Assembly: GCF_018812025.1 (NCBI RefSeq)
Contig: NC_063045.1
Coordinates: forward strand, 50,263,629 to 50,327,628
Source: Megalobrama amblycephala
Taxonomy: Eukaryota > Chordata > Actinopteri > Cypriniformes > Xenocyprididae
Direction of reading: 5' to 3'
Length of the DNA: 64,000 nucleotides
The notes under the pieces: model-generated
The model's database searches: none
The model's input: only the letters and a program-made list of their open reading frames with translations
Told to the model about the DNA's origin: nothing
Position numbers and translations under genes: made by a program
In this document: positions 33,263 through 45,933 of the stretch, piece after piece
Layout of the letters: each line of letters begins with the position of its first letter
How positions within the stretch are numbered: the first letter of the stretch is position 1

Positions 33263-34602
33263 TTTATATGAATTTACAGGTTGAGAGTTCACCAAACTTG
33301 AACTTTGGTATAATGAAGCAACAGATGAAAACTTGTGCGCATATGCTTGCATTTTCTGCAGTCGTGTACTTAACGTATAGAAGTGAATGAAAAACATATG
33401 ACTTCATGACCGCATCTTTAGCCTTAGATGGTACATATTCATAGATCATTTGATACATATTATAAACAAAAATTGGCTAAAGGAGTCAAAAAACACTAAG
33501 CTTCAATCTGATTAGCTGAATTTATTAGTAGCAAGTAAACAAGATACCCTTGAGCACAACTATATATTACCATTTGCTCTCTGGGTTACATCATATTTTT
33601 GTATTATCCATCTCTAAATTGTGGTTGGCTGTTTTACATGTTGACCAGATGACTCTTTCCTGTCTAAGTGAGCAGTTCTTGTCCAGAATAAGTTGAGGAT
33701 TAGATTTTGTCAGTGGTCAAAGGTCTGTCTACATGAGACTAATAGAAGCTCTCAGTCTTGATGCACTCTGTTTGATTTTCCCTGCATGTATATTCTAGCC
33801 TTGCTGTCCCCTCGTGGCTCGGAGAGAGTGAGTGTGAGACTTTTATGCCAAGAGGTGAGCGAGAAATGCAGCTCCATTATTCTCACTGAATCACTGCAGG
33901 GCTAAACATTGTGAATCAGCTTGTACACCCGCCGCCTGTTTTCAGCCTCAGTCCTCCTACTGAAAAGCTGCTTTAACACAGCACTAATTGTACCGCTGCA
34001 TAAGACGGTCGTCTCAGAAGTTTGACGGTCGGATGGCATGATATCGATCCTCAAGCCCCGTTATTGAATAACATAACAACCAAAAAGGACACGTACCTTC
34101 CAGTTGAGATATTAGCTCTCCACTAGTCGAGGAGGCGAGCAAACATCTGTGGTTTTAATGAGCAGAGCTTGGCAGGGGGGAGGCATGATATTTATTAGCA
34201 GAATCGGTGTGATTGGAGAGCTCTTTTCTTCCCGAGAGAGAGCATATCAGAAAAGTAGCGAGAGACGGCAGAGGCTCAGGGTTAATGGTGATTGTTTGGT
34301 TATCTCTCCTCCCTGGTGAAATGATTACTTCGGAGTCAGGGCTCTGTGTGTGCCCAGGTCGGAGTAAAGGACCAGGCTTGATTGTCTGGGAGATGAGCCT
34401 TGGGTGGAATTAGAGATCAGGCAATTACCTCGAAAAGAAAGAAAAGAGGAGGGGAGGAGGTGGAAGGCAAAGGAAAGAACTAAAAAAAGAAAAGGAGAGT
34501 TGTGGGAAGACCTAAATGCATGAATTAATCGCGAAATTGGTTACTATTAAATCCATATCCAAATAATTTAACCCAGCTGCCAACAGGAAGAAATATGTTT
34601 AA
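33263..34602. promoter_or_regulatory. Unique intron with a strong candidate conserved element (33800-34430)
   Basis: From about 33800 to 34430 the sequence is free of repeats, of balanced composition and rich in transcription-factor-like words (TTTAATGAGC, CATGATATTTATTAGC, GGCAATTACC). A 66-codon frame in it has no protein motif. This is the usual look of a deeply conserved non-coding element in a large neuronal gene, but conservation itself cannot be seen from one sequence. Confidence 0.35.
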
Positions 34603-35560
34603 AGGTGCCATCGAATGAAAAATTGAATTTACCTCGGCATAGTTGAATAACAAGAGTTGAGTACATGGAAATGACATACAGTGAGTCTCAAACTCCATTG
34701 TTTCCTCCTTCTTATATAAATCTAATTTTTTTAAAAGACCTCAGAAGAACAGGCGAATCTCAACATAACACCGTTACGTAACAGTCGGGATCATTAATAT
34801 GTATGCCCCCAATATTTGCATATGCCAGCTCATGTTCAAGGCATTACACAAGGGCAGCCAGTATTAACGTCGGGATCTGTGCACAGCTGAATCATCAGAC
34901 TAGCTAAGCAAGCAAGAACAATAGTGAAAAATGGCAGATGGAGCAATAATAACTGACATGATCCATGATAACATGATATTTTTAGTGATATTTATAAACT
35001 GTCTTTCTAAATGTTTCGTTAGCATGTTGCTAATGTACTGTTAAATGTGGTCAAAGTTACCATCGTTTTTTACTGTATTCACGGAGACAAGAGCCGTCGC
35101 TATTTTCATTTTTAAACACTTGCAGTCTGTATAATGCATAAACACAACTTCATTCTTTATAAATCTCTCCAACAGTGTGTAATGTTAGCTTTAGCCACGA
35201 AGCACTATCAAACTCATTCAGAATCAAATGTAAACATCCAAATAAATACCATACTTATGCGATTAGACATGCTGCATGACGAACACTTTGTAAAGATCCA
35301 TTTTGAGGGTTATATTATCTGTGTGAACTTTTGTTTATGCTGTTTAAGGCAAGCGCAAGCTCCGGGGGTGGTGAGCACGAGAATTAAAGGGGCAGCACCC
35401 TGAATCGGCGCATTTAAAATGATGCCCCAAAATAGGCAGTTAAAAAAATTAATTAAAAAAAATCTATGGGGTATTTTGAGCTGAAACTTCACAGACACAT
35501 TCAGGGGACACCTTAGACTTATATTACATCTTTTGAAAACACGTTCTTCGGCAGTACTTT
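34603..35560 (-). mobile_element. TTAA-target DNA element, family A, copy 3 (reverse)
   Basis: Begins after TTAA (34599-34602) with AGGTGCCATCG. Its far end, GGGGTATTTTGAGCTGAAAC TTCACAGACACATTC (35468-35502), is the reverse complement of the starts of copies 1 and 2. The final right terminus and TTAA are missing (the sequence breaks off after TTTTGAAAACACG). It shows the other terminus of the family. The 89-120 codon frames inside are not recognised as transposase. Confidence 0.6.
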
Positions 35561-37129
35561 TAGCATTGTTTCCTTGGACATGTGTCACAATTTTTAACGC
35601 TCATACTTTTTGTTACGCTGCACCCCACCTCCAATTAAACATTGTTACATACAGTAAAGTGTGACTTTAAAGTATGGCCGCATTAGCAAAACTGGTCTAT
35701 TGTTAATAGTGTAGAAATTTCACACAGCAGCACCTTTATTTTAGTATTATTTATATACTATTATAGTATTTTAATAATATTTTGAATTACCTTTTATTTT
35801 TATAGCTGAATTAGCTTTTAATTTTGTTTCGTTTTAGTGTTTTTGATATGTTGCTTTGTATTTAGTTTTAATGTATTATTTCAGCTTTTAGTTTTCATAA
35901 TCTTAGTACAAAATTTTAACTATTTTTTTCATTATTTTTCATCTAATATATTCATCTAATATTTATACTTTCATTTCAGTTTTATAAAAATCCGGTTGAC
36001 CAACATCAACACGTAGCAAAATCTTGGGAACATTTTTCAACCTCAAGCGAAATTCCCAATCGTGTGGATTCCTAATTAAATTTTCGCACACATGAAAATT
36101 TTCTGAACAATGTTCACTGAACCTTTAGTCCACTAAACAACTATTCTTGCATTGCCAGACCTTTAGACTGATGGTAATGTTTGATCTAACATACTAAGGA
36201 CTATACTCAATAACAGTTGTCATTGGACAAGGACTGCACATAGGCTGTCTGACTGACATGTAAAGCAACAAATCACAGTTTGCTTTGTTCAGTGTCATCT
36301 TCAGGGGTGTGAAAATGTAACAACAAATGTCCCTACAATAACAGACTGGAGTGTAAATCTTACGGATGCATTTTAAAGAGTCTATGCCGTACTTTTTTCA
36401 CAATTAATCCAGCATTTATTTTCTGATAAGTGCAAATTGTCACAGTTGTACACACAACAGCTTTCTTCTTCCATGAAGGGGCGGACATTGAATCCTGAAG
36501 GATTCATCCAATCAGATGACGACTTTAAAACTCCTGAAGTGTTTCCAATTTTGTGTGCCATATGCATCAGACATTCAGCTAACAGTCCATGGGTGTGATG
36601 TCTGACACTGAGACTACCAAACAACTACCCAGAACACCCTAGCAACTGCATGGCAACACAGTAAACACCCACTCAGATCACCTTCTCAGATCACCAGAAT
36701 CTACACAGCAATGCCATACCTCTCACAACAGCCATATTTCTGTTCATATTCAGTATGAGTGACACTATTTTGCCACGGTTGTCTCAACAAGGGCAGAATA
36801 TCTACCACACACAGTCATTATTTTCCTGGGGCATGTAACGTGAATTTAAGGAGTTTGAATTTGCTCCATTAGCATACTAATTGTTTTCAGGTCTTCTCAT
36901 TTTTGTCACATCACTTTAACTAAAGCGCTTATGTCTGTCCTGAAGCATGAGCTTAATGAAATTGGCTCCGGGGTCTTATGTTTTCTTTTTTTTTTTGAGG
37001 AGGTGAACTCATTAGTCTGTTCATAGACTGCTTTGTTTTGAAGGGGTTTTAGGAGTCAGGACTTGTGATGTTTCCAAAAGCATACACACCTTACACGCAC
37101 TCAGTGTGTTTGGAGAGTTACAGGGGTCA
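35561..37129. other. Unique intron; T-rich patch; candidate conserved block
   Basis: About 35745-35990 is T-rich with TTTTAG words. About 36840-36990 (AATTTGCTCCATTAGCATAC, GCATGAGCTTAATGAAATTG) has the look of a conserved element. No exon. Confidence 0.3.
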
Positions 37130-38081
37130 GCTATCAGTGCTTCCCACAGGTTTGAAAATACTTGTGGTGGTAGCCAGGTGAAAAATCCTCATATTACCCA
37201 CGGTACAAAAATGGTCTACTACATGTGACAAACAAATAATGTGTAATTTTTAACAGTATTTTTATTTATTGAAATTAATTTTAATTACATAGCATACTAT
37301 AACATTTAATTACATAATAATATTATACATTATTATGCATTGTAAATTATGTAAAATTACAGCATTTAAATGGTTATCCTTTTCCTATGTTCTCCTTGCT
37401 GTCAAATAGTGTCTCTCTCAGTAAATGGGACACAGATTTTACTAGTAAAATTTATATAATGAATAATATATGTGTCAAATAATGTTCTTAGTCTTTTCTT
37501 CCTGTGGGGGAGACTACAATAATTTACTATGAATTATATGGAAATCAAATTAAATACAGTTTATTGTGTAACCAAAATACCAATAATGCCCAAAAGAATA
37601 AGAAAAAACTTAGCGTGTGACTTTTAATTATAAACAAGTCCGAAATACACCGGGACTCTTAATTTGAAATGTAGGTATAATTGCAAGCTGATCCTTCAGA
37701 TTCTTACAATCGTATAAAACATTTTATATAAAGGCCATAAAGTAGACATTGTAATAATTTATCAACTTGAGTTCATTAGCAATCGCTCGGCATAAATATG
37801 CGCTTTTTCTTGATTGAGAATCACTTTGAAGCAGTCTGAAGCGCTGTCGCGTGAGCTTGTAGAATGTGCGGGAGTAAAGAGTTATGACGCACACATAACG
37901 AGCAGGTACGAAACGACTAGTTAATCGATCGTGGATGGTTTCATTATCTTGGGCGGATATAAAAGTATAACAGGCTAAAAATAATAAAAGCAAAAATGTG
38001 TCTCCAAATATACTTGGGCGGCGGTTAATATACCTGGGCGGCCCGCCCAGGTAAAGTCTATGTGTGGGAAGCACTGGCTAT
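37130..38081. mobile_element. 942-bp MITE with CAGTGCTTCCCACA ends
   Basis: Element 37135-38076 with perfect 14-bp ends CAGTGCTTCCCACA / TGTGGGAAGCACTG. GCTAT flanks both sides (37130-37134 and 38077-38081). CAGTG...CACTG ends of this form are known from hAT elements, which would give 8 bp; only 5 bp match here. A 116-codon - strand frame inside has no transposase motif. Confidence 0.78.
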
Positions 38082-38253
38082 GAATTTTAAAATGTAGTCT
38101 GTGCAGAAAACAGTAATTTTCAATGGTTTTGTTTTGACAGTGTGGCATTTCTTTTCGTGACTAGACTCTTAGAGGCCTATTAAGTTGCACGTGAGAAGCA
38201 CTTTACTTTTTGCTTATTGTCAACTGCTGCTTAAGGGGAGTATATTATTTCTA

Positions 38254-39028
38254 GGGATGCACCGATGTATCGGCCGCCGATATTTATCGGCCGTTTTTTA
38301 CTCAGTTTACAACCAGCGGCATTTCGGCTGTAGGAGGAAAAAGGCTGATATAACAAACGGTGGTTTATTAATTAACTGCGTGAAAGCGCTGAGCTTTATA
38401 ATGACTGTTGTGTAATCCTAGCGCTGCTGTCTGCGCTTTAAAGTTCATCAAATAACAAAAGATCACACACTATTCTTGACTAAATAACTTTTGTAACTTT
38501 CATAAGTGTAGTGGACCCCATCCGAATGATGACCAAAATGTTATGATGTTTTATTAAGTTTATTTGCATCCGTTTTCACTCCAAAAAATCACCACAAAAG
38601 CTAAACAATACAGTGCACAAAAAGTGTGCATTAAACTCTCATACATATTTAAACTTACAAAAAACTATTAAAATGTATACAAAAACAAATTAGAAGATTA
38701 ATTACAATAAAGTCTGTTACAATTAAACAAACAGGATTAATATGTATATAATTTTATACAGTGAAGAATATGCAGTGTTATTTTACATTTGTTTAATTAA
38801 TTTCTTTACCTCAAAATGTTCATTAAAAATAATTTCATGATGCAGTAATAAACCTACTAGTATATTTTAATGCAGGTGTTTTTGAACTTTGCTTATTTAA
38901 AACATGATCAAAATACTATCTATTTTGATAACAAAATTTCACATAAGAGAGGAAGTGACCAATATCGGTATCGGTATCAGCCAATAATTTTGTTAAAATC
39001 GGTATCGGCCCCAAAAAATATCTGCCTT
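38254..39028. repeat. hAT-type element with TATCGGCC subterminal words
   Basis: The left end TAGGGATGCACCGATGTATC and many ATCGGCC/CGGTATCGG words at 38270-38300 and 38960-39012 mark a common cyprinid hAT family. The expected right end (complement of TAGGGATGCACCG) is missing, apparently replaced by the next element. Confidence 0.55.
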
Positions 39029-39748
39029 GCACTGTAGAAAAATATCCTGTTAAATGTATAATTTAAAAAATAAAAATGCAGCTGTGCTTGCCAGAAAGTC
39101 ACTGTAAAAATATGGTGACAAGGTTTCAGGTATTATGATATTGCATACTATATGTGCTATATTTTACAGCTTATGATCATATATTTAATTATGTGGTATA
39201 ATGTTAATATAACCATCTACTGTTTACCTTTAAATGTACTGATTCATAATAATGCAGGTGGTAAACTATAAAAACCACATAATGAATCAGTTCATCATAA
39301 GTGGTCTGCCCATAAAATATGACCAATACTCGTATATAGATGGTGCACAGGGTCATACACACAAAGATAAAACACCATCAGGGCAGCACACAACACTAAA
39401 ATTATGTAACTATCATTAACACAGAATGCAACAAAACACCCCAACGCATAAACAAACCGTATTATTTATACAAATTATAATCATGTGATGTGTCATGCAG
39501 GGACTTCTGGGAATGTCCTTTTGCTGTTTTTCATTATAGATTATACAATAATTCATATATTTACTTGCAAAACCACAAATTTGACAGTAATTTAAGTATA
39601 AATGCATATGTGATGTTTAAACAATTTACAGTTTTTCAGTTTGTACAGTAATAATATTTACAGTTAACCAATTAACAAGTTTTTACAGTAGCATTTTTAT
39701 TTATTTTTTTTCTGTAAAAGTTCTGTAAAAGCATTTTTACAGTGCAGA
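39029..39748. mobile_element. MITE with TGCACTGTA ends
   Basis: TGCACTGTAGAAAAAT at the left pairs with the complement of GCATTTTTACAGTGCA at the right. The interior is full of TTTACAG/CTGTAAA words. Target duplication unclear. Confidence 0.55.
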
Positions 39749-40106
39749 TTGGACAAATAGTCATTGGTTGAGCCAGAAGTTGACATGTTAATTTCTATGA
39801 TAAGCCCATCTACAAATGGCTTGCTTATAATTGGTTTTGGCCTATTAAACTTGGATAGGAAAAAAAGTATTTTAACATTGACAAAAGTACTTCACCTTTA
39901 ACTGTCATTGTCCTTGAAATCACATTCAATCCAAATTTCATTATGCAATTTGAGATTTGAGAAATTTTTCACCAACTGGGAAACAATTAGAGCCCTTGAC
40001 ATGTTCCTCCCTTTAATGATGATTGCAGGGCTAGTTAAAGCCTAGATTTTACTTTTATAGAATATAATTATTTTTGGTCACATACAGATTAAAACAATCA
40101 CCTCTT
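39749..40106. other. Unique intronic sequence
   Basis: Nothing recognised. Confidence 0.4.
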
Positions 40107-40343
40107 TTAAAGGAATAGTTTACCCACAAAATTATTATTTTTATATCATTTACTCACCCTCATGTTATTTCCACCTTTGTGGAACATTAATGTCTTAGTG
40201 TTTTGATCCATACAATGAAAGTCAGTGGGGTTCAGTGTTTTTTTTTTTTGATCACAGCATTCTTCCAAATGTCTTAATTTGTGTTGTGTGAGGGTGAGTG
40301 AATGATGACAGAATTTTGATTTTTAGGTGAACTATCCCTTTAA
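40107..40343. mobile_element. 229-bp TTAA-flanked MITE
   Basis: Element 40111-40339, with TTAA at 40107-40110 and 40340-40343. The ends pair AGGAATAGTTTACCCAC with the complement of AGGTGAACTATCCCT. Internal TTTACTCACCCTCATG and GAGGGTGAGTGAATGATG form a second inverted pair. Confidence 0.85.
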
Positions 40344-42224
40344 AACTTATCATGAGAATCATATTAAGAAAAAAAAAACTGATTCAGAGTGAGAATTGTG
40401 GCAAGAATCCTTAATGGGTTCATTTTACAGGTTGACAGTTACTGACAAATAAATAATCTTAACGTTGAATCTGTTGAATTGAACAATTACATGAGAGAGC
40501 AGAGAAATGCTTCCAGAGCTTTAGAGAACAGCCAGTAGAGTCACATATGTTACCCATCTGTTTCTCTTTCTGTTTTTCTAATTTTTTTATTTATTTATTT
40601 TTTTTTTTTATTTTTTTTTTGCTTCATTATAACTTTAATTATAGAACCTGTTGCTGAGCTCAAATACATGTTTTATAGTATGTTTAACAGTTGAATTAGT
40701 TTAACAGTTGAATTAGCAAAGTCCTTATTGAAAATAACTCTGCACAGTTTGCTGCCATCTTGAAAGAAAAAAAAAGAATAAGCTGATTGGAGCTTTTAAA
40801 TTAATGGCAGAATTATATTTGTATTTTATATATACAGTATATTTGCCGTATTGAGCATTACAATATTTTACTGTCTTGTTACTTATGTCTCCTCCTCTTA
40901 TAATATCAGTGTCAAAAAAAAAAAGTCAAATAATGTCAAAAAAGTTAGATATTTAACCAGTGAGGAGGAGTAGTGTTTTGTCAAAGCAAAAGCATCTGGT
41001 TGTTCCTTAGCTCTCTTTCTTTCTTTTTTCTCTCTCCTCACACAAATGCTGAGGAAGGTCATTCTTAACCAAAGCAAACATGGTGATATGAATACTAAAC
41101 TGTCTACATAATTGCAGATTAAGCAACTGGGGATTATAAAAGAGAACATATTTAGGCACCCTGATCAGTCCTCACAGACTGTTTGAAATGCATCCTTTAA
41201 GCAAAATGCAGTTGAGATGCAGTTGAAAGTATGAGTTTTTAATGGTGATGAAATGTCTGTTTGGGCCAAATCACTAATGAAAAGTGAATACTTTAAACTC
41301 AACTGTCACTCTGTGACTATATAGATTTGTCTCAGTTATTGTAACAAATCCCAGCATTGATGTTTAATAGATAGGACACATGCTATTGTGTCCTCCCATC
41401 TTAAAGTTTGTCTTCTTTTTTTAAAACCATGAATGCAGTCAGATCCTGGCAGTTGCCTGGTAACAGATGTGCCCGACTGAAATGTTTTTAATAATCAGAC
41501 CCACGCTTGAATCTGACCTTGTTATTGTGTGTGTGCGTTTGTGTGTCTGTGTGTGACCTTCACCCTGTATCTCTAATGAGTGTAAGTAGCTCTAACAGGG
41601 TTATGCTGCACTGCAAGTGCTAAACGACAGAGAGAATGTGAAGTGTGTTTTACTGACAGGGTTTCTGGAACCTTCAGGACCCGATGCACAGCACAAGTTT
41701 ATGTTGTTTCTGCTCAGCTCATTATATGTCTGGCCACTGTGTCATCCTTTTTGAAATAAAAAAGATAACTCGATAGATTGTAGCTTGCTTTTTTATATAT
41801 AGAGAGAGTAAGTGTCCTACCTGTCCATGTTTGTTGATCACATACAGGGGCATACCATAATGACTTTTAGAAATGACTAAATTCACCCAGATATTTTAAA
41901 GAGGCTTGTTATTTCCTGAACACAGTGTGAATGAGAAAAAAGTACCTTGTCACATTTTACAATCAAGTAGTTGTTTACTTTCACAGTGGGCTAAATGAAC
42001 GTGTAAAAGGTTAAATATAATCCCACTGTGGCTAATGCTACCTACTAAAGTCCACCTTTTAGCATTTTTTTTTTTTTTTTATCATTTAAATAATAAAATA
42101 ATGTATGAATATATGAATAATAAGTCATTTCTGAATATTCATAACCCAAACCATGCCTGTCATAGTTTGTGCATTGAGCTGCTGACAGAAAGTAAACTGC
42201 CTTTGAAGAATTGTCGTCTTGGGG

Positions 42225-42226
<2 letters not shown>
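40344..42226. other. dlg2 intron, mostly unique
   Basis: T-rich tract near 40575-40620. No repeat family, exon or clear regulatory element. Confidence 0.4.

Positions 42227-42290
<64 letters not shown>
42227..42290. repeat. (AT)n microsatellite, about 32 units
   Basis: Uninterrupted TA dinucleotides; the 112-codon frame across it is spurious. Confidence 0.95.
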
Positions 42291-42292
<2 letters not shown>

Positions 42293-43803
42293 CAGTTTAT
42301 TCACCATAGTTTAAAAAAATGGTATGACAAGATATCAGAGTTAAACTGTGTCAGAAATAATTGTGTCAGATAACACTTAAGCAAAACATGGTCAGGTCAA
42401 AGTTTCTGAATAATTTTTGGGTATAATATGTCACAGTTTACTTTATTTTGCTATTCTCACATAAATTAACTATAGTGTCCTGCACCAACTATTAAAAATA
42501 TATATATAAAAAAATATATATAATATTAAATGTAAGAATATTTAACACTGTAAATCAGTAATGGCAGCTGTATTCTCCTGCTGTGTAAACACAGCCACTT
42601 TTCAGACCTTTTTTTTTAACCCCATATCACATTTCACAGTTCTGGTGAAAAATAAGGAGACTGTAGGTCTGCTAAGGTCCAAATCTCTTCCTGTCCTCAA
42701 CCTTCTGTATTTATCAGACTCGAGAGCTCTTATCTACCTCATTCCCCTGCTGCTGTGCACCACTCTGCTGTTACACTTCCAGATTTGTGTCGGAGTGTCT
42801 AAAGTCCCGTCCGCCTTCAATCTCCCAGAGTGCACCTGGAAACTCAAGTTTAGCTTGATCAGTGCACACCTCACAGCTTTGTTAAAGCAATAAATGTATT
42901 GTACAATGCACTTAAAACTATTTCCCAGTCACCGTAGCAGCTTTTAACAATGAGTCATTGGTAGTTTATATAGCGCACATGAGTCTTCCCTGCGGTTCAG
43001 GTGATTGCTGGGGAAGGGCTGGTGCATTGGTGATATAACTCAGTTTTAGTGCACTTTAAAGCAGTTTAGTCACTGGCTGAGAGAGAGAAAGAGCACTACC
43101 GAGCCCTTTGAGACATATCATTTGTGTAAAGTACAAGATAGCATTGCAGCACCATGGAGAGCTCCGTGTGCGTGTGCATGTTGGCATCTTAAAGTGGCTT
43201 CCCAGTGCTTCCTTTCAAACCTGACAGGGCACAATAACACACTGCAATTAACACCCCAAATTACCCACCACAGGCTGGAAACCAAGAGAGAGGAGCAGTC
43301 GGAAGGAGAAGACAGAGAAAACTGGAAGGGAGGGCAATGGGGGTTGCGTTTCAAGCAGAATCCATTACACAATAAGGCCTCCAGAGAAATTGATTTGCTA
43401 TTAGAGGGTAAATGCATATGGCAGGATGTGGGAGATTTCCTGGAAGGGCCAGATTCCGAGCCCTTTTCCCGTGCTCCTTTACAAAACTTTGATGGAACTG
43501 TCATCCGCAAAATTGTGCCTAATTTGATGTTGATATTTCAGCATGCACCGAATAAAAGTATACCTTCTGCTCTTCCATTTCAGATGGATCAAAGGCAATT
43601 TAAAGAGAAGTGTCTCATTTGAGGCTCTTAGTCTCACACTTTCCATCTGTTTCCTGTTAACATTTGCAGAGGGAGGCAGAATTAAGGCCCCCTCACATGT
43701 TTCACGACTTTGCCAATGCGTTAAACTCTTTGGGGGGGACCAATTTTCCAAAATGTTTGACTTTGACCTACTTTGTCATTGACTTTTTGAAGTGCAGACA
43801 ATA
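42291..43803. promoter_or_regulatory. Unique intron; candidate conserved element at 43100-43720
   Basis: About 43100-43720 is open for 166 codons on + and for 130 and 90 codons on -, which reflects low stop-codon density and not a recognisable protein. Words such as TAAATGCATATGGCAGG and GAAATTGATTTGCTATTAG, absence of repeats and balanced composition make an enhancer-type conserved element the better guess. A coding exon cannot be excluded. Confidence 0.3.
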
Positions 43804-44408
43804 GCTATCTTTCTCTCCGCATAAAAAACGCTGGATGGAAATGCTAAGATGCGCATAATTGCTAAAAATTTGCATAAAAACTTATGCGCTCAAATGAGTA
43901 GGATCAGTTTTTATGCGACACGAAAACATGCACATAAACTACGATGGAAACACTTTTACCGAATAAATTCCTTGATGCGCATCAAAAAAGACATGACTTT
44001 GCGATGGGACGGCATAAATGGACCAACCAGCTGACCGATCTCGTTGCACAGCATCTGAAATGCTGTTTTGGTCATTCTGTAATGCCTGAGCAAAGTCTGT
44101 CTTTAAAGTGGTTCAGTATAATTCCCTCCTAGAAGCGCCTCTCACGATTGCGTTCACAAACACCAGACATCTGAATGAGAGATAACATGACAGCGTTTAT
44201 TGCATTTCGTCTGTGCGCTCTGAGGCGCAAATAATTTATTATATACAAAAAATTTTATATACAGTGGCTTCTACTGCAGAAACTTCCTTTTTTTGTGATA
44301 TTTAGCGCTAGTGGAAGGATGGAAACACTGCTTTATTTGCAAATGTTTTATTCGATATTCAAAATTTGTGCATGAGTTAAGTACGCAAGGTTGGATGGAA
44401 ACATAGCA
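43804..44408. repeat. Probable MITE with GCTAT(G/C)TTTC ends
   Basis: GCTATCTTTCTCTCCGCATA near the left border pairs with the complement of GGTTGGATGGAAACATAGC at the right. Repeated GATGGAAA and ATGCGCAT words lie inside. No target duplication found. Confidence 0.45.
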
Positions 44409-44425
44409 AATGATTACTGAACTAT

Positions 44426-45118
44426 GGGTGTGTTCACACTTGGCATGTTTGGTTCGATTAAAACGATCCCTGGTGTGATTGGTCTGTTAATGCGGTTCAT
44501 TTGAACATGTGTGAACACTACCATCCAAACCTTGGTGCACACCAAACAAGCAGACCGAGAACCGCTAAAAAGATGCACCTCGGTCCGCTTCCAAATGAAC
44601 TCTGGTGCAGTTCAAATATAAATGTGACATGGAACAAAGACATGTAAACGAACCAAAAACAGGACATGATGTCATAAGATGTAACCCTAAAGAGGACAGA
44701 ATGCTCAAGCATACCTGTTGTTTCTCGTCATAGTCGCAATTTTGCCCATCACAGTTCGGTACAGGCATCAGAACCGTGTCTCCTCGTAGCAGATCTTTGT
44801 TTTTGTGACGGAGGGATTCCTGCCACTGTTTTGACCCCTATACACATTTTATAAGCTCTCAGCTGGTCAAAATACAATCATTTAGCCCAGCACTCAGCAT
44901 TGTTTGGATGTTTGGTAATTTCTGTCGTGAAATATACGTATAAAAGATGACCAGTCAGGTTGTGAACGTACCCATTTGACTTTAGTTTCGGTGTTAAAAA
45001 TACCAATGTGAACGCTAAGCGGACCACGACTAAATGTTGTTGTATTTTTGTTTGTTTTTGTTTTTTTGGTCTGGACCAAACAAACCAAGCAACCCGAACT
45101 ACGTGTGTGAACACACCC
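44426..45118. mobile_element. 693-bp MITE with GGGTGTGTTCACAC ends
   Basis: The left GGGTGTGTTCACACTTGG and the complement of the right end (GGGTGTGTTCACACACG) are inverted repeats. Subterminal CATGTTTGGTTCG and CCAAACAAACC words are also mirrored. The family is common in cyprinids. The 78- and 64-codon - strand frames have no motif. Confidence 0.65.
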
Positions 45119-45169
45119 TTAATATAAATACAGATTTCTCGATTTCACTTCCATTTATAATGTCCATCT

Positions 45170-45246
45170 TTTTAACATGATAATTTATATACAGAACAAA
45201 GAAGTCTGTTATGCTCATCAAGGCTACATTTATTTGATAAAAATAA

Positions 45247-45260
<14 letters not shown>
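45170..45260 (-). repeat. MITE family B fragment
   Basis: CATCAAGGCTACATTTATTT GATAAAAATA is the internal word of the family in reverse; the rest is lost at the AT tract. Confidence 0.45.

Positions 45261-45330
<70 letters not shown>
45249..45330. repeat. (AT)n followed by a T run
   Basis: About 24 AT units and then about 33 T. Likely unstable and hard to assemble. Confidence 0.9.
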
Positions 45331-45334
<4 letters not shown>

Positions 45335-45426
45335 GTAATTTATGAATTTTCAGCACCCAGCCATATATAATTTTTTGGTGCGTATTTTAATATATTATTT
45401 TTTATCATTATTATTACTATTATTAT

Positions 45427-45632
45427 GGTAACACTTTACAATAAGGTCTCATTTGTTAACATTAGTTAATGTATAAACTTTTGATTTTAATAACATGTTA
45501 GTAAATGTTGAAATGAACATTAACGAAGATTAATAAATGCTGTAGCGGTATTGTTAATTCTTAATTTCTGTTAACTGAAATAGTTAGCTAATGTTAACTA
45601 ATGAAACCGAAAGCATATTGTAAAGTGTTATC
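45427..45632. mobile_element. 206-bp MITE with GGTAACACTTTACAATA ends
   Basis: GGTAACACTTTACAATAAGG at the left pairs with the complement of ATATTGTAAAGTGTTATC at the right. ATTATTAT borders both ends, consistent with an 8-bp hAT duplication although the flank is low-complexity. The interior has GTTAACATTAGTTAATG words and their complements. Confidence 0.75.
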
Positions 45633-45933
45633 ATTATTATTTATGTCCACTGCTTTTTCAGATCAAGTCTTTGCAGTTGCCTCCTAGTGCTATACGGTCA
45701 CAGTGCTAGATGCAAATTGAGAAGGTGGTATTGGCAGTGGGGGGTAAAAGGGACCTGCTGGAGCCCGAGCTACAGATCACTTTGATGTGGTCCCCTGTCA
45801 GAGCCTCTGCCCTTTACGTGGGCCAGGAATCTGCCCAGCTTACTGTATGTTCCTCATGCATACCAACACATCCCACCTATGACTGCACATCACAGTCATT
45901 TTGTTGTTCATTAATGCACAGGTGTATTTATGG
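45633..45933. other. Unique GC-richer intron segment
   Basis: A 77-codon frame (45710-45943) contains no recognisable motif, and no clear acceptor/donor pair frames it. Confidence 0.3.

Noticed and set aside
38254..39748. One single hAT element covering the whole interval
   Set aside because: The 39029-39748 part has its own inverted ends (TGCACTGTA) and different internal words, so two elements are more likely.
42035..42373. 112-codon ORF with Ile-Tyr repeats
   Set aside because: It is a translation of the (AT)n microsatellite.
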